Assembly: GCF_000226115.1 (NCBI RefSeq)
Contig: NC_016460.1
Coordinates: 930,001 to 994,000, forward strand
Length of the DNA stretch: 64,000 nt
DNA from: Thermothielavioides terrestris NRRL 8126
Lineage: Eukaryota; Ascomycota; Sordariomycetes; Sordariales; Chaetomiaceae
Direction of reading: 5' to 3'
Below, one piece after another: positions 22,182 through 33,923 of this stretch. The first letter of the stretch is position 1. The number at the start of each line of letters is the position of its first letter. The translations under genes and the position numbers were made by a program. The notes under the pieces are model-generated. The model did no database searches. It was not told where the DNA came from and worked only from the letters and a program-made list of their open reading frames with translations.

Positions 22182-23438
22182 ATGGCCCGGCTACTGCTCT
22201 GGGCTGCGACAGCCCTCCTCCTACCACTTGCACTTACACCGAGCGCCCTCGCGAGTCCGCAGCCAACAACGACGTTTGCACCAACGACCGCGCAGCCGTC
22301 GTCGGGCGCCTCGCCAGCCCGCGCGGACACGGCATCCCCGATTGCCTGCAACAACTCACCGGACCTGTGCTCACGCGCGTACAGCAGCATCACGCACATG
22401 GGCGCCCACGACAGCGCCTTCGTCCGCGACGCCAGCACGGGCTACAGCCTCGCGGGCAACCAGTTCTACAACGCGACGGTGGCGCTGTCGGCGGGCATCC
22501 GGCTGCTGCAGGCGCAGGTGCACCTGTCCAACGGCGTGCTCGAGCTCTGCCACACGTACTGCTCGCTGCTCGACGCGGGCCCGCTGGACGCCTGGCTGGC
22601 CAAGATCAAAGCCTGGCTCGACGCCCACCCCAACGACGTCGTCACCCTCCTGCTCGTCAACTCGGACAACCAGCCGGCCGACGCCTTCGGCGCCGCCTTC
22701 GAGCGCGCCGGCATCGCCGCCTACGCCTTCACCCCGGGTCTCCCGGCAAACACTACAAACACCACCAGCAGCAGCAGCAGCAGCAGCACGGCGAACACAG
22801 CAACAACCTGGCCGACCCTGCAGGAGATGATCGCCACCAACGCGCGGCTGGTGACCTTCATCGCGCCACTCGGCGCGCCCTCGGCCGCGCACCCGTACCT
22901 GCTGGACGAATTCGCGCACGTGTTCGAGACGCCGTACAACATCACCTCGTCCGCATCCTTCACCTGCGCGCTGGACCGCCCGGCCACCGACCCGCCCACG
23001 GCGCCCCTGGACGCGCTGGCCGCCGGCCGGCTGCCGCTGCTGAACCACTTCGCCTACGTCGAGCTGTCGCTCGCGCCGCAGGTGCTGGTGCCGGACGTCG
23101 GGAATATCGACGTCACCAACGACCCGGGTGACAACGGTAGCAGCAGCGGCAACAATAATAATAATAATAACACGGGGCGCGCGCTGGGCGAGCACCTGCG
23201 GCGGTGCGCCGGCGAGTGGCAGGGCAGGGCGCCGGCGTTCGTGCTGGTGGATTTCTTCAACCGCGGGCCGGCCGTGCGGGCGGCGGATCGGGCGAACGGG
23301 ATCGAGCCGGTCGGCAGGGAGGAGGTGCCGTCGGCGGCGGCGACTGTGGCGGCCGGAAGAGATGGGGGGGTGGTATGGAAGGGATTGGGGATGGGGGCAG
23401 GCGTGGCGGTGGTTGTTGGGTTGATGGGAGTGTGGTGA
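22182..23438 (+). CDS. Secreted PLC-like phosphodiesterase-fold protein, probably GPI-anchored
   Basis: A single-exon gene of 418 codons. Residues 1-24 form a signal peptide (MARLLLWAATALLLPLALTP, cleavage likely after ALA). The body has the fungal PI-PLC X-like TIM-barrel pattern: ITHMGAHDSAFV carries the first catalytic-type His, then GIRLLQAQVH, LCHTYCSLLDAG, HPNDVVTLLLVNSDN and PAFVLVDFFNRG. The Ca2+-binding and second-half residues of true PI-PLCs are not evident, so phosphoinositide cleavage should not be assumed. Asn-rich and Ser-rich inserts come from triplet runs at 22769-22789 (AGC) and 23154-23168 (AAT), and several N-x-S/T sites are present. The last 20 residues are hydrophobic (GMGAGVAVVVGLMGVW) after a small-residue stretch, a typical GPI-attachment signal. 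The likely location is cell wall or plasma-membrane outer face. Confidence 0.8.
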   Translation: MARLLLWAATALLLPLALTPSALASPQPTTTFAPTTAQPSSGASPARADTASPIACNNSPDLCSRAYSSITHMGAHDSAFVRDASTGYSLAGNQFYNATVALSAGIRLLQAQVHLSNGVLELCHTYCSLLDAGPLDAWLAKIKAWLDAHPNDVVTLLLVNSDNQPADAFGAAFERAGIAAYAFTPGLPANTTNTTSSSSSSSTANTATTWPTLQEMIATNARLVTFIAPLGAPSAAHPYLLDEFAHVFETPYNITSSASFTCALDRPATDPPTAPLDALAAGRLPLLNHFAYVELSLAPQVLVPDVGNIDVTNDPGDNGSSSGNNNNNNNTGRALGEHLRRCAGEWQGRAPAFVLVDFFNRGPAVRAADRANGIEPVGREEVPSAAATVAAGRDGGVVWKGLGMGAGVAVVVGLMGVW

Positions 23439-24730
23439 ATCAGTGATAGGTGATCGGTGATGATGGGATGGCAAACGCATCGAGTTCGATCCTAGCAGGT
23501 TGTTGTGTTTGGTGCGGGCGGGATAACTTGACGATACTTGATACTGCAGGACACTTTTTGATACCCCAAGGGCTCAGCCGTACACCTAGCTGCCTGGTAC
23601 GTCCAGTTCACGAGACGAGTGTGAAGGCGACACAACCCGACCACTCGGGAGAGAGCAAGGTACGCCAGACATAGAAATGGGAGAAGAAGGAATGTCGCAA
23701 CAGATAAATTACGAAAGCCCCCATCGCAAGACTAATGAAAGTCCGAAGGTCCCGCACTCAAAAAACATTGCTAGAGCTTGCTCTCGTCTAATACGCCGTC
23801 CCTGCTGCTGCCCCCGAGGGAGCTCGGGAACAGCAGAGGGGAAGCGCATCCTGGCTCAAGGACAGCCGCGGGGGTGCGATGGCTGAACGAATCAGGCAGA
23901 AGACGGACGGGATCGAGAAAGGAAAGAAAGAAAAAGAAACGACTTTGCACATGAGGAACTTTTTGGATGTTGTTGCTGTCGTTGTTGTGGTGTCGGAGCA
24001 GAGGCAAAGAGGGAACACGATGTCTGGGCTTGGGCGAGTTTCGACATCGAAACAAGCAGGTCGCAGCTTCAAGTCCGGCAGAGACTTGCACAAAATGCGG
24101 GAGACGGTTCGATCAATGATAACATCATTCTGAATTCTGCGAAGAATCATGACATGTGTGTGTGTGTTCCCCGACCTGAACCGTACCCATGGGTGGTCGA
24201 AGCCCGCATTGGGAGAGTAAATTGTAGCGCAAAATTTTGGGGAGTTGGCAAGAAGTGACGCTGCCTGGGAAAAAAGGTCAACATTGTGGTTGTCAAGCAC
24301 CATTCGGAAGCTGGAAGGGTTAGGGTTGTAGCTGTTGTCAGGGGCTGGCCTCAGCTGGGTCTCCTCTCACGACTCCTCCTCCGGCAAGGGTCAGCACAAT
24401 TCAATCAAAGCAACGAGTCTATTCGAGGTCTACAACTGCTGTGGTCGCCGAGACACTCCTGCCGCAATATTTGCATGTTCTCCTCCGTCTCAAACATCAG
24501 CATTGTATCGGCCGGTTCATATGCGTCAGGATCCGCCTCCTTCCCTTGCATCATTGTTGCTCGGCGCCGTGTGAATGGCGTCGGTTTTGCAGCGGTCTAT
24601 CGTAAAGCGAGGTTTGCGAGAATCTAGCAGGAAGCCAGCAAAAGACAAGTTGAAACATCAAACGCCAGAAATTGAGTTGTCATGACGAGGATGGCTCGTC
24701 GTTCCCATCCGAGGAAGGCCCATCGCTCGC
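23439..24730. other. Convergent intergenic region, PLC-like to ADE12
   Basis: 1.3 kb between two converging genes. Frames here overlap on both strands and none resembles a known protein. Confidence 0.4.
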
Positions 24731-26643
24731 TCACAGGTAAATCATGTCGTCACGCGCCGCTGCAAAAATGTCAGCATCATTGTATCAACGTTCGTCAACC
24801 ATTACCCAGGGATAGACCGAAGGAGAACGAGGGATTGCTTACGGCCTGTCCCGATCCACTTGATCGGTACGCCTGTGAATTCCTCGATGAACTTGACATA
24901 CGCCTGCGCCTGAGGCGGCAAGTCGACCTGTTCGACGTTAGCAACCCCCCGATCCCTCCCCACATCCCGGAGGAGCTTATTTGGCGTACAAATCGCTTCA
25001 CCGCTGTTGTCGATGTCTGCCAGCCTTCAAACTCCTTGTAGACAACCTCGCACTTCTCGAGGAAGCCGAGATCCGCCGGGAAGTAGTCAAGATTCTGGCC
25101 TGTGTAGGGATCCTTGTAGGCGATCGCAACCTTGATCGTCGGGAACGTATCGAGGACGTCCAGTTCTGCGACATTGTTAGCCTGTCTGGGCGCAGAGCCC
25201 TGTGCCCTTCCCCTTTTGCACATCGAGACATACTCGTGAGGTTCCAGGCTGTGTAGTAGTTGACCGATGCCGAGTACTTCAGCACGACTAGGTCGAGCCA
25301 TCCGCATCTCCGTTTCCTGCCGGTGGAGACGCCCCATTCCCGCCCGAGCTCCTGTAATTTCTGGCCCACCTCGCCAACGTCCTCGGTCTTGAAGATACCC
25401 TCTCCTACTCTCGTCTGCGTTCGGTCAGTGTTGTCCTGAGCAGGGGTCCAGGGGCAGGTGCATACCGTGTATGCCTTTGCAACACTGGGAAGTGGTCAGT
25501 TATGAGACATATCGCATGGAGAAACGGTGAGTCGGGGCACTAACCCAATAATCTCCCTAAAGCAACCGTCGTTAGCCAGCGCCCCATTCTTGAGCATAGT
25601 CGCGGTCACTCACTTGATCTTCCTCGGGTTGACTGCCAACCCGGTAATGACACCACCCAGCCCGGTATTGCTGCTCGTGACGAACGGATATGTGCCTGAG
25701 CGAGACCGTCAGCGCCTTGCCTTCCTGAAAGACTCTTTCGCAAGAGCGGGATCCCCACCGTAGTCAATATCCAGCATCAACGCATTCGCGCCCTCGATCA
25801 GGATTTCGACGTCGCTTGCCTGCGCCGCCTGCATGTAGTTGACGGCATCGACGACGAATTCCGGCAGCTTCTCGCGGTACTCGCGGAAGCGCGCAATCTC
25901 CTCCTCGACGTCGTACTCCAGCAGGTCGCCGAACCTCTTCTTGTAGCCGGCCGCGAGGTTGCGCAGCTTCGTCTCGAAGTGCTCCTGGTCGAAGATCTCG
26001 TGCACCCGTATCCCGTTGCGGGCCGCCTTGTTCGCGTACGACGGCCCGATGCCGCGGCCGGTCGTGCCGATCTTGTTCTTCGCCAGCTCCCTCTCCTCAA
26101 GGCCGTCGACGCGGGCGTGCAGCTCGAGGTTGACCTGAGCGCGGTCGCTGACGAGCAGGTTCTTGCGCGCGTGCGTGAGGCCCTTCTCCTCGAGCGCGGC
26201 GAGCTCCTTGAAGAAGGCCTGGACGTTGAAGACGACGCCCGAGCCGATCAGGTTGGTGCAGTTTGGGTTGACGAGGCCCGAGGGCAAAAGGTGGAAGCTA
26301 TTAACGTCCGAGATCAACTACTGCTCGTTCAGGCGCCACCAGAAACTCAGCGGGCTGTTTCGTACTCGTAGGACACGCCATTGGCACTGCGCACACGGTC
26401 AATTAGCCTCGTACAACCCTCCAGAGTCCCCATTGGCGCGACGTACACAACAGAATGGCCCGCATTATGGCCGCCGGCGGCGCGGGCGCAAATGCGCGCC
26501 TTTTGGCAGAGGATATCGCTGAGCTTCCCCTTGCCCTCGTCCCCTGGCCGCGATATCGGGTCAGCCGAAACCCCTGGAACGACACATCTCTCCGGTGAAA
26601 AACGACACCTACCCCATTGGGCGCCCAGAATGATGGTCACCAT
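24731..26643 (-). CDS. ADE12: Adenylosuccinate synthetase
   Basis: Makes adenylosuccinate from IMP, aspartate and GTP, the first committed step to AMP, in the cytosol. The eleven-exon model (26613-26643, 26447-26543, 26366-26386, 26297 down to 25759, 25614-25695, 25545-25556, 25466-25484, 25234-25414, 24990-25165, 24843-24927, 24731-24759) gives 423 residues, the normal size. Motifs: [18 protein letters not shown] (GTP/IMP P-loop), AGGHNAGHS (catalytic His), [51 protein letters not shown] and a C-terminal [15 protein letters not shown]. Three internal exons are tiny: 21, 12 and 19 nt. The frame that appears to continue past 24990 as a different protein is intron; using donor GTACGC at 24989 and acceptor AACAG at 24928 restores [17 protein letters not shown]. 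Identity is certain; the small-exon boundaries are hand-called. Confidence 0.94.
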
Positions 26644-29600
26644 GGTCAAAGGCAGTCGATACCGGCAAAGTAGCAGTCCCAATTCGCGATCCGCTCTACT
26701 GCCCAGGAAGATTTTGTCGCGAATTTAAAACACGCTGTCTTCCAGGGCGTTTGGTACGCGGGGTTTGGTGGGGCAATAGCCAATCCCTTGAGTCACCCCT
26801 CGCTGCTCAGCGATGTCGCTGCACGCTGCAAACGCCAGAAAACGCGGGACAGCCTCCGGCCCCGGAACCTTATCTATCGATAACTGAGAGATTTGCGATA
26901 TATCAGCCTTACACTACGGAACTGATGTCTGTTGTACCGCCTTGGACTTGCCCTTTTTCTCAGGAGCCTGGCAATTGGGCCTGGAGTGAACACGACTACT
27001 CATTTTCAGCCCCTTGCCCCTGCTATGAGACAAAGGGAACGGCATTGTCTTTTGTTTTTTTTTTCGGCGTCGTCGCCATCTCTCGGCGGAGACTCCATTC
27101 CCGCGCACGTCATTTTTCCGGTTTGAGGCTTCACTGATCAACCAATCTACCCTCGTTCTGCTCCATCGGTGTTCGGCTGGCTATTTTGTTCCCGAAATGG
27201 AACCAAATCCCGGACTTACAGGTTTGAATGGCAGCGAGGGTGGCATACGTCGCCACAAAGATCACACTGGCAAACTTCAACGCTGTGATGCAAGCCGGTG
27301 TTCCCCTACAAACACAGGGCTGCTACGTACAACAATGAAGGGACCATTCGAAGCGCGGACTCCATGAGAGCCAAATGTGTACCCTCACAGGATGCTACCA
27401 CTGTACTGTATCTGCTCGTTAACCGGTAGCTCCAAGATCAGCATGACGTTCAAGAGCCGCATAATTCAAGAACCTACCTGCATTGACAGGTATTAGGTAT
27501 TACTGCACAGTACTACTGTACATACCTTAGTAGTAACTCATCCACTCCTGGAAACTAAACTCTTGAGAGCCAGACTTCAGCCCCCGCTGAAGCAAATGCG
27601 CCTTCCGTTCTTTAGACTAGCGAGCGACGCCGACTAAACTGCGCAACTCTAAAGGCGATTCATCACCAGGTCATTTCGCATCAATAACATGTCTTCCCTT
27701 AACTGAGCAGTAATCCACAAGACTCAGCTGTTCCAGTTGTAACTCCAAAAAAAAGAAAGAAAGGAAAGAAGGAAGAAGGAAAAAGAGCTCCCGAGCTCAA
27801 GTGAGTCCCCGTGCAGTTTTGCCCTCCGTTCCTTGAACTTCTTAGGGTTCCCATCTTAGATACCTCTTGCCCTGCCAGAATGACTTGATGTTGAAACATC
27901 GATACTCAACTTTCCAGGATTATTTACGAACAACTGAGACACAAGGCCTTCCAGAAAGCTGGTGGACCTCTGGGCGTTGCTCCAGCACAGTAGTGTATGT
28001 GAGTCAGGGAAAGCAGTGACCACCACTTGCCCTTTACAACTCTCACCCAAGATCTGGAGCCAATCATCGCCCGTCAGCGCAAGAATGTCACCCGGGCACT
28101 TACACTAACGTTACGCGCAACTCGCAACGTTGACATTTCGCTGCTCTGAAGCAAGAGGCCGTCGACATTGTAGCGTACGCGGCACATAAGACGCAAGACA
28201 AAGCGCGATGGCTGAATTCTGACGCGGCGAGGGAGCCTTATGACGAGGCTAGGCCAATTAAGCCAGATCTCCGGAGTTTGTAGTGTGTACACTCTGTGGT
28301 GTTCCGGGCCGAAGAAAGGCTGGATGCAGCAAGGGGCCCCGTAAGGTACACTAGCTCCCGAGATGAGATCGCCAGGCTCAAGCGGAACATCGACGGCGGA
28401 CTTAATATTCCCCGTACGGAGTCACTACACTATTGAGCACCACTGTACTGACACGGAATGTACATACTGACACGTAGTAAAAAAAGGACGCAAAAACTGC
28501 AAAAGAATCCGGGGGCGAACGGGAGCCTCGGAGATCAAGGGTTTCCACCGCGTGTCACATGCAAACTTCCAGCGTCTGCTCATTTTGAGGACAAGGTGCT
28601 GGATGAGGAAGGTGTGCGGCGCTCGAGCATCCCGTCGGCCGAACACTGGCAACGTCGACGGCAATCGCGATCGCGAGGGGCATTGTTTGGGCGAGCCAGC
28701 CTTGCAGAACTCTCCTGCCAAGACATGAAGTCCGGGGGAAGCGGGAGCCCTGTCCCTGTTGTGCAATTTTATGCAGCCCTCGTCCAGGTGTTGGGGAGGA
28801 GTGGGGCCGAGGTGCATTTTGTTGAATCCAATTGACGAATGGGAGCGGCAGGCTGACCACACAATGACATCGACTGCCTCGGCAGATCAACTTGTCGATG
28901 GATCCCAGGAATGCCGCTCGAAGCGAGCAAACGACATGGATCCAGCAAGCTTGCCCGATTCTTTTCGTTTTGGTTAAGAAGCATGTGACAGCTCCGAAGT
29001 CCTCACGTGGGCAATATCCGGAAGACACGGCGCAACGGCGAAACGGCGATATCAACGCATCAACCATCTGGCATCGGTTTTGCTCTCGCCCCATGTTGCC
29101 CAGTACAGATTAGTTACATCCCTTAGAGCGGCACGGGAGTGGCGACATAGTCTCCACTACGATCTTGGAGCACGAATTAGATCGCAAAGTCGAAGGAGAA
29201 TACTAGATTCTCTGAAATCATCGTTATAAGAGCCTCTTGAATGAAATTTGCTCTCCTCTTAGAGCATAATATATTCAAAAAAAACATCTCCTACTCTAAG
29301 AGAACATCTTCAAGAGAAGGGATGATTTTTAAGAGGAAATAGTTCAGGTTGAGGGTTACTTTCGGAAGGAGGGATCAAGGTGCGTTCTTCTGGTTCTTCT
29401 GCCAGGGGAAGTCTTTCGGTCTGTGAGGCTGTCCCTGACCAAGGAGACGGGCGCTAAAACCATTTCGGCCACACCCATGACGCGCTCATGGCATCTCGCG
29501 CGAGCGAGAAGCCGGCGTTCCGGGACCGCCCTGGTCGCCCCACTCCCTCGATGGCTTCCCAGGACAACAACAGGCACAAACCGCGGATTCCGCGGCCGCC

Positions 29601-30308
29601 CGAGCCTCCCGTTCTCTCTGCCGGGTTGCAAGTCGATGAAATTGCCTCGTTGGGGGAGAAATGTGTACACTAGGCATCGACAGCGCGCCCGAGTCTCAAC
29701 GACGGGAGCAACGAGGCGCCCAGACAATGGAGCATGCCTCCTTCGTCCGTTGCTTTGGGCCAGGTTGCCGGGTCTCTCCAGCACCCTTGTCTCGACCTGT
29801 GAGCGGCTCGTCGCATGCCAAGATGCGCTTCACTGTCACGGTGCTTCCTGACCCACGATGCGCGCTCTGATTGATTGATTTATCGATTCGCGAGCGAGGG
29901 ATGGAAGGAGCGTTCCAGCCGAGTCAAAAAAAAATTATTCTGATTACACCACACACTGCTCATTACCCAAACTACATCACAGTTACAACTTCTGTCTCCC
30001 TTCTCTGCCTTTGGCCTTTTTACCTCCTTCCCTTGCTCTGTCCCTGTGTCCAAGAGATTTGCTCTTGCCTTCACCAGCCCTGCAAGCTTGCATATGCCTC
30101 CAGAGTTCGAAGGCGCCGCGCCCACACACTGACCCCTGGCATGTGAAACAAGCATCTTGAGGAAAAGCAGTTGGGAAGTGAGATATAACACTCACACAGT
30201 CCGGCTCTGTCCAAGCCCAGTTGCCTTTTGCACCCGCTGTCGACCTCCTTCAAAGCAAGCTTCTCTACAGACCCGACACTCGTGGTGGCCGCACCAACAG
30301 ACTCGACG
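26644..30308. other. Long gene-poor region between ADE12 and the elongase gene
   Basis: 3.7 kb, the longest gap in the window. It must contain two divergent promoters, but most of it has no convincing frame; the longest (28555-29094, minus) has no domain. It holds an AT-rich palindromic strip (29196-29328, listed separately) and a small palindromic stretch at about 27497-27529 (AGGTAT...ATACCT enclosing ACAGTA/TACTGT). A lowly conserved gene or a non-coding RNA cannot be excluded. Confidence 0.4.
29196..29328. repeat. AT-rich nested palindrome (foldback)
   Basis: Matching arms are arranged symmetrically: AAATCATC 29215-29222 with GATGATTT 29321-29328; CTCTTGAA 29234-29241 with TTCAAGAG 29309-29316; CTCTTAGAG 29256-29264 with CTCTAAGAG 29294-29302. 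A smaller hairpin, GAGAAT/ATTCTC, lies at 29196-29212. The strip is clearly AT-richer than its surroundings. It could be a decayed foldback element or a transcript hairpin. Confidence 0.6.
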
Positions 30309-31732
30309 ATGGCCTTCCAGTCAGCAGCCAGCATGTCATGGCCGTCAGGCTCTCTTTTCAGGTTCCCACCGAATCCTAACTCGGGGTTTATCCCGCCGCC
30401 GCCCGCTGGCAGCACACCCTCTGCCCCACCGGTTACTATCCCAGACAGCATCTACCACGCCGCGCTCGACCCGCGGCTCCCCATTACGGTCGCGGTCGTC
30501 TACGCCGTTTCCGCCAAGGCGCTCAACGCCTACAACAGGTCCACGGGCAAGAGGCCCTGGGCCATCAGCAAAACACTCGCCTTCCGCTGCTTTGTGATAC
30601 TGCACAACGTCTTCTTGGCCCTCTACTCAGCATGGACGTTCTTGGGCATGCTCCGCACCCTGCGCCGCGCGGTGGTCAGCCCGCGCGGGCCCCTGGGCTT
30701 CTCGGGCTTCCTTGATTCTTTGTGCCAGCTTAACGGACCCCGCGGTTTGGGTAACGCTGCTTTCTTTGACGACGAGACGAATTCGTGGCGCTCATACTCG
30801 ACGGAGCCGGTCTTGAACCAGGATGGCGTCCCCAGCCGGCTCGCTGCCGGGCGCATCTGGAACGAGGGCCTCGCCTTCTACGGCTGGCTCTTCTACCTGA
30901 GCAAGTTCTACGAGGTGTTCGACACCCTCATCATCCTCGCCAAGGGCAAGCTCAGCTCGACCCTCCAGACCTACCACCACGCCGGCGCCATGCTGTGCAT
31001 GTGGGCTGGTATGCGGTACATGGCGGTGCCCATCTGGATCTTCGTGTGCTTCAACTCGTTTATCCACTCCATCATGGTTGGTGTCTCCCCGTCCCCCAGA
31101 TCCAGAGAGGGCACCAGGACTGACGCCCACCCCAGTACACGTACTACACCGCGACAGCGCTCAATATCCGCGTGCCCATGTTCATCAAGCGCACGTTGAC
31201 CTCGCTGCAAATTACCCAGTTCGTCCTGGGCACCTCGGCCGCCATGGTGCACTCGTTCATCAACTACACCATCCCCGTCAGGACCAACTCGCAGACCGAC
31301 ATCGGCCTTGCCCCACCCGCGATCAACGGCTCCGGCGGCGCCGCTACCGAGCTGGACAGTCTCCTCGACGTCGAGGGTGCTTATGACCGACAGGTCATGC
31401 CCTGCATCACATCGAGTGGCGAGACCTTCGCCATCTGGCTCAACGTGGTCTACCTCCTGCCCCTCACGTACCTCTTCATTTCGTTCTTCGTTGAAAGCTA
31501 CATCCGCCGCGGCAACACGAGGCAGTCCAGCAAGCGAGGCGCCGAAGGCAGCGCCGCGGCTGCCGTCCGCCACCTGAGCAACGACGTCCACTCGGCGGGC
31601 TGGGAGGCCGCCCAGAATGTCAACCGCGAGATGTACGAGGAAAGCGCGGAGGACGAGGCGGTCAGCGCCGAGGGGAACCAAGCCAATGGCCGTGTTGCTG
31701 CGAACGGCCGGGTGTTACGCCGTCGGCATTAA
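30309..31732 (+). CDS. ELO-family fatty acid elongase (3-ketoacyl-CoA synthase)
   Basis: A multi-pass ER enzyme that condenses malonyl-CoA with fatty acyl-CoA. Two exons, 30309-31076 and 31136-31732, give 454 residues. The N-terminus is Pro/Ser-rich; about seven hydrophobic segments follow. ELO landmarks are FYLSKFYEVFDTLIILAKGK (residues about 197-216), the histidine box region LQTYHHAGAMLCMWAG, and VCFNSFIHSIMYTYYTATAL across the intron. The first position of the HxxHH box is Gln220, giving QTYHH rather than the yeast HTYHH. QxxHH is known from the algal Isochrysis C18 delta-9 elongase, so activity on a special acyl chain is possible but unproven. The C-terminal 75 residues are hydrophilic and lack the dilysine retrieval signal in a usual position. 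The upstream in-frame leader starts at TTG, so ATG 30309 is the start. Confidence 0.87.
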
Positions 31733-33923
31733 GCTTCCTGGCCTCAGTGGAACAAACATGGGAAGTACGAACCGAAAAGCAAACGACACTCACATCCAAA
31801 TCGCGAAGCACGTTGCTCAACAAGCAAGTTCGAAGCTGCAAGATACCTCAGTCACCGGTCGACACTTACCGAGGAGGACAAGCCAGGTGTTCTGAGGAAC
31901 ACGTTGGCGGAACGGGACATGGACAAAGCGGGTGGAACAGACTTGACTGCTCAAACCCACTAAGTCCAGCCCCGTTCATGAATCATGGATGAGACCATGA
32001 ACGTATTACGGCGATGACGAAGCCTGAAAGAGGTGCACGGCAGCATGGAGTATGGGATCAATCTAACGCGGATTCGGACGGGAAGAAGTAATTGGATTGG
32101 ACTGGGGGAGGTGATTCCTCGGCTATCAGCCTTTGTCTGAGGTTTTTCTTTTAATCGGACCGGATCATGAGGGACGCTAAGCATCGGGGGTGGGAGGGGG
32201 AGCAAGGTGCATTGCGCTGCGTTGCGTTTCTGGCTGCCTTCTGCTTTTTACACTGCTACTAGAGCGGGTTGATCCGTGTCAGGGGAGTTAGGGGAAGGCA
32301 AAGTCATACCTGGAAACGGAGAAGAAAGGTTTAAGTTTTGAATCGTAATGTGTATTTCTAAGTTTCGAGTTCCAGCCAGGCATGTGATGTGATGTGCCTT
32401 GTGTGACGACTAAGATATGGTGGCGTTTGCTAAAACACCATAATCACGAAAACAGCATGACGAATAATGTGCGCCGGACTTATGTGACGTCGATGATGGT
32501 AATGGCGAGAAGAGCCTTGCTAAGCCTTCTTACACTAGTACCTACCTACGTAGCTATTGGAGACATGGTGACGGTCCGGAATCGATGATCTCTCTTTTGG
32601 ATCAGGAAGGGATATATCATCGCGTCAAGGGGATCACCCCGTTCAGAACAGACTCCACTATCGCTGTCGCCGGCAATCACTGCCAGGAAACAGAGTTTAG
32701 GTAAAGCAGAAAATAACTATTGCCGCTAAAGTGAGCCAGGCCGACCTCTAGAGCTCATAATTACAATAACGTTGGACTTGGTATATGTACCAGCAAGATC
32801 AAACCACAACCTCCCAAACTTCCAAGCTCCGCGACTACCCAACTGCATCTCCACCCATTCCATAGACCCATTCACGCTGACATCCTCGTCAAGTCGATCC
32901 TTCAGCTTCATACCCAACCCTCACCTCCCGAATCTCATCTCATCTCTCATTCCCCACTCCGCATCGACATCATCAGACTGCGCCCTCCCTGTCCATCATG
33001 TATAACGCAACAAGCTTGAACCACAACATCAAACCCACCCACCCCTTCGAGGAGAAGAAGGGGTAAAAACGTAAAAGCCGCTGCGGAAAGGGGTGGAAGT
33101 CATCTGCAATGACCACCCAACCCCAGGCAGGCCGCCCCAATCCAACTTCAAAACCGTCCATATCAACACCCACATCAACGTGATTAGTAGGTCGATGAGC
33201 TAGGTCGCTCTGCCGGCGAGACAGCTCTCTCCTCCCCTTTCTCCTGCCCCCCTTCCCTCCCACCAACCAACCACCCCCGGTTCCGGAGCTCACACCCCCC
33301 AACAGAAAGGGCATATCCTCCCCCTCCACCGACTCGTCCCCTGAGCAGATCTCATCCCCTGTCTCTCCAGAAAACGATCCAAGTGAGGTAGCTTTGGGTG
33401 AACTTCTTACCAAAAAACGATTCTAGTGTAGTCCGTTTCGCCAACCACCCACGCCCCCGCGCCCCAAGTACCATGCAACCCAAACTCAAATCAAGACCAA
33501 ATCTATGCCGTAGTAGCCCCTTCTATGGTTCCGTCCGCCAATCCGTCTTCTGTCGTTGCCTGTTCCGGCCCACGTTATGCAAGCCCCATCAATCTCTTCC
33601 TCTAGAATTTGCGCGCCCGATGCTTGTCTCGAAAATGGTGAACCTGTCAGCCCTCCGGCAAGGTCACGTCGCTGGCGGCCGTGCTTTGTTGTCATTGGTC
33701 GGCGCCGCCACTGATTGCCCTCGGGGCTGGGTTCCGGTGGTAAGTGTTGGTCCGGCAATGTGCTGACTGACCGGAGTGACTGGGTATCATCGGGAGAAGG
33801 TGGTAATAAAAGGGAGATGGCTGACGCCGTGAATAAGCGATTACGATTGCAAGAGGCGCGACAAATGTTTGCCACCCCCATTTCAGCTCGGTAGATCCAT
33901 GCCGCTTTGAGTGGCGGTGTCAC
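31733..33923. other. Convergent intergenic region, elongase to FYVE gene
   Basis: 2.2 kb between converging genes. A C-rich block (about 33200-33310) contains only low-complexity frames. No supported gene. Confidence 0.4.

Noticed and set aside
28555..29094. Minus-strand frame of 179 codons in the long gap
   Set aside because: Cys/Trp/Arg-rich with no pattern of a protein family; the opposite strand is also open in parts.
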